The position numbers and the translations under genes are program-made. A stretch of DNA of 64,000 nucleotides from Alitta virens (lineage: Eukaryota; Annelida; Polychaeta; Phyllodocida; Nereididae): the NCBI GenBank assembly GCA_932294295.1, contig OW028579.1, forward strand, positions 34,793,250 through 34,857,249, written 5' to 3'. Shown here piece after piece: positions 1 through 10,600 of the stretch. Positions within the stretch are counted from its first letter, which is position 1. The number at the start of each line of letters is the position of its first letter. Under the pieces are notes generated by a model. The model ran no database searches. It saw only the letters and a program-made list of their open reading frames with translations, and was not told where the DNA came from.

Positions 1-62
1 CTTTTCATCATACATGGCCAATTGTGCCACGCGCGTTTTCCATGCATTTATCCATTTGGGCA
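1..62. repeat. Fragment of a palindromic repeat at the window edge
   Basis: The first 60 bases contain a segment reading GGCCAATTGTGCCACGCG followed by TTTTCCATGC. This resembles the arm of the palindromic element at 51.81-51.94 kb, where a GGCCAAATGTGC arm leads into TTTTCCATGCG. The fragment is cut by the window edge, so its boundaries are unknown. It probably belongs to the same MITE-like family. Confidence 0.45.
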
Positions 63-236
63 TGTAAAAAGGGTAAATTTGCATTTTTTTTTACAAAATG
101 TGTCTTATTTATACTTTTGTAAATTTTCCATTGTTGTGAGGTAATTCTGACTGTTCTATGAATGTTATCTCAGTTGTTTGTTGCAGCTTTTAAAAATACT
201 TGCCGATTTGCCAAAATTAAAAAAATTAAGGGTAAA

Positions 237-3200
237 GGGTTATATATTAATTGTGTTACTGCGGCCTTACAAATTATCAAATAGGCTCAGGTGTTATATC
301 ACTGGATAGAAGAGTGAATGGGGTAAAGTTTGATATATAATATGCCCATGTTGGATGAAGGTTTTCTCTGTTGAATTGAAAACATTATAGTGCGGTGAAC
401 CGAAAATGAAGTATTTTTTGCAGATTTTTAACCCTAATTTATTCAGAAATTAACAAAATTATTGCACTAACTAAGCTATATCATGTATTCCTAGGTGCAG
501 TCCAATGACTCAGGACCATTTTTGTGCAGTTTGGTTGGATGGGGCAGGCATTATAGGACAAAATGTGATTTTTCATTTTTTTTGTCAGCCGAACCTGAGG
601 TTGCCTTACAAATTACTGATTTTCACCAAGTCAAACACATTTTATTGGACCACAACCATATTTTTCATAAACTAGAGAATATTATGCATAAAACTGGATG
701 AATTGTGTTTTGTTCTACCTCTGGTTTGGGTCAGCCCCTCTGAACACCCTCTGTGCCACAGCACTATACATAAATACAATATGAGAGATTCAGTCTCTTC
801 AGCAGTGAAAAACGGTATAGAGTCATTTCTCAGTTCTTTTATCCCCTGTAAAATACAAAGATCACTGTCACTCAAATTTTCAGATGTCAGGGGTACAGTG
901 TCAGTTTTATTTAGGAACAGGGTGTTCATACACATGTTCGTTACCCGGCTGATTTATCTCATGTTCCTGTCAATGAAGCTATCCGCCTGCTGGACACCAC
1001 GTTTTACCATTAAATTGCAGATTTGATTGTCACCTAACCTAATCAATCACTTGATGAACTGACATCCGTTTTACTTCATTTCACACAGCGGTCATGTTAC
1101 ATTGTTTTGGCTATTAGTTTCGTATTTTTTCATAGTAATGAATGGTCGAACTGTGAAGGTCATGTACTGCACACTTCCTACAATGGTGTAATAAAAGATT
1201 AACTAAATCTTGTTTGTTTTACATTGCCTCAAATAGACCTTATATATAGCCTAGTTGCCAAACAGTCAAACACTATTAATAACACTATTAATAAGGTGTG
1301 TTGCAGCTCTATTACAGTTGGTTCACACGAAGTGCTTACTTTTGCTAGTTGGTCACACCACAGGCGCCCTCCAGCAGAGGCTGGTGTGTCCAGACATATA
1401 GATAAGAAAGGTGGAGCACTCGAAATTATGTGGCGAGGGTCTTGCGGACAGAATCTAGGTCAGCAGTGTCGCCAATTATGTCCGCCCTGCTCTAAATTAG
1501 GTCCGCGACCATTTGTAGCAAGTCTGTGTCCTACTGGTTCTCTGGGTTTTACCTAAAAGTCCCCGAAGGTGCCCCTCCCGGGCCTATGGGTTTTACTCAA
1601 AAATCCCCGTAGGTGCCCCTCCTGCTGCTATGAATGACCTATATTCTGTCCGCATGACTCTCGCGATCTTATTCATGTCCGAAAATTGTGTTATAACAGC
1701 ATACATATGGTAAATAACCATTATGTTGTCGATTCAGATTAATAGGAAATATTGTTTACTTGATGTTACCAAATAATCTGCCATTTATATTAAGTGTAGT
1801 TAGAGCATCAGGCATTGAGTGAGGCAAAGTCAACTCGCTCAGTGCACGAGAGCGACACATTCTTATTATATCTTTACAAAGCACTGATGCTAGGTGGACG
1901 GGGCCTGTGGTCACACTAAAATGCCCATGGTGACTCATGATCTTGTGCAATGATGACTCAATTTAGTCCCCTGAATAAGCAGTGGAGATAAGTTGTTTTG
2001 AATTATGACACACAACTGCAATCATGACCCATTAAATGCAAGTGTGAAACACAGGTACAAGCACTATAGATATCACTTGCTCATCAATGATGAGTCGTTA
2101 CCATCAGGGTGAGTGTAATGGAACAGATAGGAACACGAGTCATGATAGCCAATTTTTATATGAATGATAAGCAGTAAAGCACAAAACAAAGCATCGTCTG
2201 ATGCCCAATAAGTGCAACAGTTTTAATCTGGCACATAATGGATACCAATGAAGATGTATCTAAATACGGCTTCGAGTATTAGTATCCTCTCTATTAAATA
2301 AACCATATCTTGGTGTCTGATGAAGATAAAAATAAAATTACTCGTTGTGATATTATACCAGTTGGCTTCAGTGAACATTCTCTTATTATTGTACAAGACA
2401 TTTAAACTCTTGATTGTAAAAGATCGCACATTGTTCAATGAAAAACTACTCAAAAGAAGTTTTAGTACAAAAGCTTCAGGAAACTAACTGGGAAAGCGTA
2501 TTTACATGTAATGATGTAAATACAGCATGGAGTAGATTTTAAATGTTGTTAACTTCTATAATAGATAAAATAGCTCCTAAGAAACAATTTAGAGCTAAAG
2601 CATGAAGTGAACCATGGTTAACATGAAATCATTGAATACATCCATGAGAGAGACAAATGTTTAAAAAAAATTAACAGAACTAAAGACATTGAATATCGGA
2701 CAAAAAATTTTATTTTGAGAAATAAATTACAATGTATGGTCAAGAAACAAGGTGTGATTATATTCTTAAACAGGTAGAAAAAAAAAAAAAAAATAACAGC
2801 AAAAAGATGTGGGACAGCCTTCAGCTGCTAGGTTATAAGCAAAAAGCAAGGTAAAAAAACAAATTGTATTGAATGTCAATGATACCCTATGCTGTGATCC
2901 AGTTACCATTGCAGAAAACATAAATGATTTCTTTGTGAATGTTGCTAACAATTTGGTGAAGAATTTGTCAACTTAAATGATGTTTACAGTGCTTTTCAAA
3001 AACTGTAAACAATTTTATCAAAACCTTATTAGTTATTCCTGGCATGCTTGTTTTGCAAGAAATGGACAGCAATTTTGTATTAAAATATCTCAAAGAAATG
3101 AAACCAAATGAGAGCACAGGGCTAGACGACAGCAGTCCTAGGTTTCTAAATGATGGTGCAGAGGAGCTATCAGAGGTAATTACTCACCTCAAAATTTATC

Positions 3201-3862
3201 AATTAAAAGAAAAACTGTTCCTGACTGTACAAAGTATGCCAAGGTAACACCACTCAACAAAAAAAAAAGTAAGCTTGAAGTTGGAAACTATCAACCTGTG
3301 AGTGTGTTGACATCTATCTCCAAAATTCTTGTACGAGCAGTCTTGGTACAAGTAGAATCTTTCTGCAAGGTAAATTATATTCTCTATGAACTCCAATCAG
3401 GCTTTAGAAGCAAATACTCCACTGATACTTGTCTAATCTATTTGAATGATTATGTTAGATCTCAAATCAGTCGAGGAAATTTTGTCAGACTACTCATGTT
3501 AGATGTTCAGAAGGCATTTGATAGTGTTAACCACAGAATGCTTTGTGAAAAGATAAGACTTGCTGGTATTGATGACACCTGGTTCAGGTCTTATATACAA
3601 GGTCGAAAGTAAGTTGTTTATGTTAATGACTACTTGTCAACAGAAAAGCCAATTGTTTGTGGCGTGCCCCAAGGGAGCATATTGGGTCCTTGGTGTTATC
3701 TGATGTTTTGCAATGAAATGTCAACTTGTGTATCATGCAAATTGATCTTGGTCATCGTGACCTTAATGCAGTTACAAGTGTACTAAGCAAAGAAGTAGCT
3801 AACTGTCATCATTGGCTAACAAATAACAAATTATCTATGCATATGGGCAAAACTGAAACCAT
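237..3862 (+). mobile_element. Copy 1 of a ~3.6-kb direct repeat carrying a decayed non-LTR retrotransposon
   Basis: Positions 237-3862 match 19901-23575 almost base for base in the same orientation, with scattered substitutions and small indels. The left 2 kb has no recognisable coding potential. It includes a pair of short direct repeats around 1555-1625, each containing TAGGTGCCCCTCC or a close variant. From about 2250 onward, LINE-type protein sequence is readable in broken frames: the end of an APE-type endonuclease, then reverse transcriptase. Both copies start at the same point (GGGTTATATATTAATTG) and diverge abruptly at 3862/23575. They also share several inactivating stops. This could be a segmental duplication or two insertions of one already-dead composite element; I favour the first but cannot prove it. 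Confidence 0.8.
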
Positions 3863-3990
3863 CATTTTATGCTTCAAACGTAAAAAACACTGAAATATAT
3901 GGGAATAAAGTAAAAAAATTAAATCAGAAAATACCATACATTCTTTTAAAAGGGAAATTAAAAGATTTTTGCTGCACAATGAAAGTCCAC
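2250..3990 (+). pseudogene. Degraded CR1-like LINE ORF2 (endonuclease tail + reverse transcriptase), copy 1
   Basis: Broken frames encode the last endonuclease motif (PVGFSEHSL, around 2355-2390). They also encode reverse transcriptase blocks: a YQPVSVLTSISKIL-type segment at about 3290, a QSGFRSKYSTDT fingers segment at about 3397, palm motif A (LMLDVQKAFDSVNH) near 3500, and a GVPQGSILGP-like motif B in a shifted frame near 3665. The catalytic YADD motif C, present in copy 2, is missing because of a 28-bp deletion around 3747. The tail at about 3930-3980 reads TIHSFKREIKRFLL, a typical LINE C-terminus, so a large internal deletion joins motif C to the end. Many stops and frameshifts make it non-functional. 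The clade call (CR1/L2-like) rests on motif style only. Confidence 0.75.
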
Positions 3991-6455
3991 CTTTGTTATA
4001 AAAACTAATTTAATCGAGGTTGATTATAAATTCCATTCCCATGACTTACAGAACATCTTGACAGATTTCTGCACTTTGCTTTGTAAACTTAAGTTTGTGT
4101 ACTTGCGAGGCACAAGTCGCCACTGGCTTCCAGCCTGCTATCTCACTTGTAATATATATTTTTTTTCTACCTGTAATATATATGATTAAAGGGGGATGTT
4201 ACAGCAGTGTTTAAGGAGAGGGCCAAATGGTCCATTGTGAAAGAGCCCAACTTTTTTTTAAATTGAATCCTATGGTAAAATTTTCACCCAGAAAGTCACT
4301 TTAATGTTTTGAGGGTGTGATATTATGTTATGGATTATGAATCATATTCTCTTACCATGGGCATAGTTCCTTCCATAGAGCACAGCCAAAATGATTCCAG
4401 CAGCAGAAGCCATTACTACAATCCATGCACTATATATAGCTCGATGTTTGATGTAGCAGTTGTGTTTCTTGACAGCACTGTGTGGGGCCTAAAACTGATG
4501 GAGAAAATTACACTTTTTAAAACAATGAAGTGACATGTGGTGAACCACACATGTTTCAAACCTCATTCCCTCTGGGAAAAGCATAATGATTCTGTTGACA
4601 ATGAAAACTCATAATGTCAATTGCGTAACAGGCTCTATAGGCCAAGTGGCAATTGTTTCACTTCACACTATATAAACACTCAAGAAATAATGCTTTTCCA
4701 AATTTTGTCAAACATAGCCAAAATATGTCAGTGTGGCTATCACAAGGCACCACTAGGCCATATAGAGTGTTACTGTATAACATTTCATTGGGGTAAGTGC
4801 AGTAGTGTTAGAGTTCAGCTCTAGAAACGAAAGTGTGAGTTAGAGTTCTGCTCTGGAAATGAAAGTGTCACCAGATGGCCTACCAGGGTATGCTCCCCCT
4901 ACCAGACTTTTGCCGCAACTTCTGAGGATCTTACTATTATTCTGTACCTTTTAATTGTCCATGTGACACACCTTATACAGAGTGAATTGATGCTCACAAG
5001 ATGTTTATATTGTGGCAAGTAATGTTCCTAAAATTACAAAATTATACAATTTTGTTGATTCACTTCCAGGGCTGGGGTCTGTATGTGTATGATGATGAAA
5101 AGTTGGAATTGTAAGTAATGTTTTTTTCTTTGGTCAACTTTTTGAAATATCGTATATTGTTCCAATGCTTCCAATACCGAAAATCAGGGGAAGCTCTACA
5201 ATGCTCCCCCATTGAAATTGCTATATAATTCTTTATTTTTTATTTTTACTCTACAACATTTTGATTTTTAAAGATATTGCCTTAGAAATGTTGATCCTAG
5301 GCTCAGGTAGTCCGAAGTGAACCCAGTTCAGGTGAAGTGTCCATAGATAAATTGAGCTATTGATACTGTAGATACAGTAGCAAAAGCAGTTTGGCTACTG
5401 GCATGTTATTGAAATTGCTGCAGGCCTAAAAACAATATTGACTATGACACTGTGGATGAAAGGCACCAACTGCTGAAGGGACCATCATAAATTTGACAGA
5501 GGGGGAGGGTAGCTTGACCAGGGCCAACCTTTCATGGTGCAGGTTCCAGCATTCCTCAACCTGGAGTTAATTCCCTGGGCAAATCTCTGGTGAAGGGGCT
5601 AACTTCCTTTCTTGGGTTAACTTTACAGGTAAAGGTGCCAAGCTCCCGTGGGCTGGTGCTTCATGGAAAAGAACCAGTCTTTCTGGTTTTTAGTTTGGGG
5701 CCAAACTTGTCCAAACTTGTCCATAAAAGGGCCAGCTAACCTTCCAGGTTTGGGGCCATATGTCCAGGTGAATTGCTTGCCAACCCATGGCCCTGCCACC
5801 AAATGATGGCCCTTCACCAGAGTTTGCCTTCCGTTTTTTTATGCAGTGCCTATATCCAAAATTGTATGTCTATGAGTTTCAGAATGCCCAAATCAAATTG
5901 GACTGAAGGGTGCAATATTCTTTAAATACTTTTTAGTCAAATGCAAAAATATAGAGTAAAATTTATCATACCATAGAATAAATTAAAGATATTTAATATT
6001 CATGTTAAATATTTGAATAAATCTATAATTTTGCTAAGCTGATCCTGCATGGCCAGCTGATCCAGAAATGTTCAGAGCTTGCAGGGATCCATGCTTTTGG
6101 GTATGTTGCTCCAACTTTTGTGTGGTCTTTCGAAATTGTGAGAAAATGCTTCACTTACAGTTACTTTCATAAATACGGTTGACTCTACCTGTCTGTAGTG
6201 AACTGTACCCGGCTGTGATCTAAAGATGCTAAAGCCAGCTGCTTCAGTCCACTTCTATAGCTAATAATTGGCTTACATCTACTACCAGATAAATATAAAC
6301 CTTGGTGGTAAATGTCAGAAATTAATCTAATATTTCATAAATATGTACTTTTTGATCCGGTTTTGAGTAGCCAGCTATGACAGCTTTGTCTAGGTTCAAT
6401 TTGACGGGCGTTTTTGATATATAAATGAAACTAATGTAGATTCTGTACCCGATGC
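3991..6455. other. Intergenic stretch without recognisable gene
   Basis: No ORF here looks like protein-coding sequence. The stretch contains a dispersed repeat at 4618-4700 (related to 14.62-14.71 kb) and a short tandem duplication at 4807-4865, in which a unit with GTTAGAGTTC and GAAAGTGT occurs twice. The G/C-richer patch at 5480-5830 (several GGCCA-type words) has no coding signal. Otherwise I see nothing. Confidence 0.5.
4618..4700. repeat. Dispersed repeat, partner at 14.62-14.71 kb
   Basis: A segment containing TAGGCCAAGTGGC, then CACACTATATAAACAC and AAGAAATAAT, recurs with a few changes at 14622-14702. Family unknown; probably an old interspersed element present in both the upstream region and intron 2 of the secreted-protein gene. 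Confidence 0.6.
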
Positions 6456-6458
6456 AGT

Positions 6459-6663
6459 GACACCTATATTCTCCACTAGATGACATAACACTTCTACTCT
6501 CCAGTAGAAATAACAGCTAGGCCTATATTCTCTAGCAAGTGCAATCACACCTATATTCTCCAGTAGATAAAATAACACCTACATTCTGCAGTAGATGCGA
6601 CAAAACATAGATTCTTTGGTAGATGCATAACACCTATATTCTCCAGTAGATGCAATAACACAA
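6459..6663. repeat. Minisatellite, ~28-bp unit, about seven degenerate copies
   Basis: Successive units resemble ACACCTATATTCTCCAGTAG followed by ATGCAATA. The last units are the best preserved; two are interrupted or lengthened. The array lies about 270 bp upstream of the TATA box of the secreted-protein gene. Confidence 0.8.
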
Positions 6664-6933
6664 GTTTGATACAATGTATGAAAATTTTAAACTTTTTAAA
6701 GTATTTCTTTATTTTTGACCAGTCTGACAAGTATTTGACCAACGGTCCATCACATTATTCCCACCAGCTGGCAATATCGTGATACAACAATGATCACCGG
6801 ATTAAACAGAAAGTTATTTGTGAATCCAATCCTTAATTCAAAGTATTAGTTAGTTCAATAACATTATATGTAAACTCACAAATTACCAGGATATTTCCCA
6901 GAAAGTAATCATCGATCACAACATGTAAATTGG

Positions 6934-6981
6934 TATAAAACCACTGAATTAGAGTCACTGGCCAGGATTCTGCATCTAATG
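6934..6981 (+). promoter_or_regulatory. TATA box and non-coding first exon of the secreted-protein gene
   Basis: TATAAAA lies at 6934-6940, followed 17-23 bp later by an initiator-like TCACTGG (6955-6961). A consensus splice donor (AATG|GTAAGT) follows at 6981/6982. The matching acceptor is CTGCTTGCAG|TATTC at 7530/7531, just before the coding start at 7592. This predicts a very short untranslated exon 1 of roughly 6957-6981. The spacing and both splice signals are seen in the sequence; transcription itself is inferred. Confidence 0.5.
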
Positions 6982-7530
6982 GTAAGTTGAGGAATATGGG
7001 AATGTTATAATCATGTATTAAGCATTGTGATAAACAAGTAAATTTTACATTAATTTCTCACATGTAATTCTTTGAAATATAATATTTTTTCAATTACAGT
7101 GCTGGATAAAACAATTTAACAAAAATACTGTCAATGCACTATTTTAGTATATATGGTTTAACCTTCATTTTAATGCGAAAAGTAAAAATAAAAATTGTTT
7201 GGAAAAATTTAAGATATTTCAATTTTCAGTTTTTGGTTAATCACACCCCATGGTACTTTATGGTACCTGGATTTAGGAAGTTAAAACTAAACCCTGGAGT
7301 TTATTCAGGAGCACTATGAATAGCCACATACACAATTGTTATGCATACTTGCTCGATACATCTGATACAAAGCTACACAACATAAGTCTAAACTATCTGT
7401 GCTAAATGTTGAAAGATCAGATAATCTCAAATTAAGATTGATACAAGCATGAATCAATCCAAGAGATTGCTATCTTTCACATTTTAGGGGTATACGTTTT
7501 TTTCTTTAATGTAAATATTTCTGCTTGCAG
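6982..7530 (+). other. Predicted intron 1 of the secreted-protein gene (5' UTR)
   Basis: It runs from donor GTAAGT at 6982 to acceptor TTGCAG at 7530. It is AT-rich and holds no coding signal or identifiable repeat. Confidence 0.4.
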
Positions 7531-7645
7531 TATTCTATTTGAAGGTAAATTGATGACTTGACCTGCAGCAGCGCTGAAACACCTATTGGAAATGGCTTCT
7601 TTTGTTTGGCTATCTCTTCTACTAATGTTCCTCGGGGACCAAGTG
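7531..7645 (+). other. Exon 2 of the secreted-protein gene: 5' UTR end plus signal-peptide coding
   Basis: The exon runs from acceptor TTGCAG|TATTC to donor GTG|GTAAGA. A two-codon upstream ORF (ATG ACT TGA at 7552) precedes the main ATG at 7592. The coding part ends in phase 0, as exon 3 at 15423 (after TTGTATAG) requires. The candidate signal peptide has a hydrophobic core of about 11 residues. Confidence 0.6.
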
Positions 7646-10600
7646 GTAAGATCATTATATTTTTATTTTTCCTTTTCTCGTTTGCATAAAACTATTTGCC
7701 TCTGTGCAGTTGTATTTTTAACCCTCAGCGAATTTCTATCTATGTACAAAGAGAACCATCACTTTTCTCATTGAACAATAATCGTTGAATCTGCTGGCAA
7801 GAGAAGGAGGATGCTTCCTCCAGCAGTGATGAAGATTTTTAGTCTTCATGACATATATTGACAGGCTACCATTTTGGTCATTCTAGAATAAAAAAATAAA
7901 AATTAATAAAACAAAGCTGTACCACCCTTTAAGTCTCCATGTTTAGCCCCCCACACAAAATCGCCCTTTTTCTTGTTAAAGAACTGGAACTTATCAAAAC
8001 CTCTCCTGACATATCTTTTCCATTTTCTGATAGGAAAGGGGGCAGTCAAAATTGTGGGTGGGTGTTAATTGGCTATCAGATAACAGGGAAATACCCTCAG
8101 CTGATACCCTGAACAACCGTTTTTTTTCCCCCTGTGTGTAAAACGTTGAGACATGGATTGATAAGATTTTTTCTTCTGTTTGGCTTCAACAAGCTTTTTC
8201 AAGTCTTCTGGAGTAATACCCGTAGGGCTTGTGTCACAAACTTCAGCCATGAATGCTCCTCCTCCTCTTCCTGTCTCGTCGTCTCTCGTCCTTTCCAAGT
8301 CTAGGCTGTCCTCGCTTACACTGGTGGAGCCCCCATGAAGCGAATGACTGTGCTGTTCAGTGAAGGATTGTCACCTTCATCCTCAAAAGTGTCCTTTTTT
8401 TTTTAGTGAGTTTGTTCAGAACGGAACGGATCATGTATGAAACAGCTCAGGTTTTCTAACAACCACCTGTAGTCTGCCTTTGTGTGTTGCCTGGTCCTCA
8501 GCTATTGCTCTAATGGCCCATCTATGCTTTTTCATGGCTGATTTATAAGACTCAGGAGGTCTACGGTTGTTGGTCAAGACATTTTTGGCTATTTCACCTA
8601 TTGACCTTATTTGGGCCTTTTCAGCATGTTTCAAAAGTTCTTTAACCTGCTTCTTAGGTAAAGTTGCAACAGCTTGGAGAAATATGATATTTTCTTTGAT
8701 CAAGTTCATTTTTGGGGCACGTAAATACTGTCTGATCCTGTGGAAAAATGTTAGTCTTCAGTTTAAAACGGTTATAAATATTGGCTGATAAGTCCACAAC
8801 AAGGTATCCATAATTTTGAGCTGTTGCCAGATTGTAGCTAGCCATGAAATAAGGAACCTGGGTGGGCATAGTTTGAGAAGCCAGAGTTTTAATCTGCCGT
8901 GTGCTACGGTTGTTTCTGAACAGACATATGTATTGTGAATTTAGACCTATCTCTCGTACAGCCTTGCTTGCATGACACATGTTTTGCAAGGTTATAATGC
9001 ATGAGATGTGACAGTGATGGCATTGTCCTCTGAACTACTCATTTTGTCATCCAGTACCAAAAGTGTTTCACCTTTTGTGTTCTGCCAAATGTGCACTAGT
9101 TCATCTTTTGTTGGTATATCAGTCCTAAATTCTATCAGGTCACATAGAGAGGCCTCCAGTTCTTCGTACTTATCTTGACAGATGGAAAAACAATATATGA
9201 TTTTGCTGACCCGGTGTTTGAACATTTCCTCATGGTGCAGTAAGAAGTTTTTCTCAAAAAACCTTTTTGCTGCTTGGCTCGAACCAATGACAAGTATGTT
9301 TTTCGGCAGTTCAAACTGTGTCAAGGAACCCTGGACACTGGTCATGATGTTAACAGCTTTGCTGATCGCGCTAAAATGATTACACTTCATATACAGCGCG
9401 GTTTTTGTCTATCTTTAGGCTGCCGGGAACTTTGTAAAAATTATGAGTGTGGTAGGTCTTATCAACTGCTTGTCAAATTTTATTGACACTCTCATGTTTC
9501 CGCGCCGTTTCAGTGGAATGACATCATCATTTGAACCTGTGTTTGACGGTTTGGAGAAAAACCTGTAAAGGCAGTAACCGCCAGGATAGTCAGATCTGGT
9601 AATAGGGATAGCACAATCATAGCCATCAACACCACACAGGGTCTCGTAAGCATCCATGTACTGACTGTTCAAGCTATCATCTGATGTTGTGGTATACCGT
9701 GGTTGAATGGGGCCTTGTGATAGGTCTTGACAGTCAACAGTGACAGCTATGCTCAAAAAGGGAGGGGTTCTCTGTCAATGTGCTGTGGTTTGCTGAGTCT
9801 GAGACCAGACCGCATACCATTTCGGCAGGTACGCGACCATTGAAAGGGTCATTAAACTCACCTAAGAACACACCCCTCGCCAAGGTGAATTTTTTTACTT
9901 CTGTCTTAATGTATGGGAAAATTGCAGGCCTGGTCTGCAGCAACTCAGCACGTGACACTGAAATGATAGGATCAACATCAACCATTGCAACCTCCAGGGA
10001 CGCCCTTGGTTATGACAACCTTGAATTTCCCAATGGTATTTTTTGGGGCCAAGAGGCAGAACTCGGGCATACTCAGGTAGAGCGTCAAACTTAGTGGCAC
10101 ACCCATTAGGAATGAAACGACCGACCTCCAAGATGTCACTGTACAAGTGACCACACATGTCATGTTCTTTTGAATTTTGAAAATACTTAGCTCTTTTTTT
10201 TCATGCCCAAGTTATCATTCGCTTGCCAATTAGGATTACCTAATTTCCCACCTGTGTCCTTGTAATACATAGCCATCTGGAGAGTACCATTGTCTTCGCT
10301 AGTTTATAGCAAAGCCTTCATGTAGGCCTAATAGGGATAGGACTGGTCTGAATGAGTTAGAACTTTGTTCTGTAGGGCAGCATCAACTCTGAAGTTGTTA
10401 ACAACACCAACGGCTGCAGTTATTTTTCCGTCATTTGTCTTTTTCAGTCTTTGAACTGTCACTCCCCTCACCACCTTCACCTTCTCCTTCACTATCTGAC
10501 TCATCTCGGGTTAAAATTCTGGGGTCTGAATGACCTTACCATTGCTGCCAACTATCTTGCACGTTATGTTCAACCTTTTGGATCGCAGATCGAGATAAGA

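Noticed and set aside
672..1026. Overlapping ORFs of 87 and 107 codons on opposite strands, repeated at 20322-20712
   Set aside because: They are duplicated only because they lie in the 3.6-kb repeat. No family resemblance, and the frames differ between copies by substitutions without sign of constraint.
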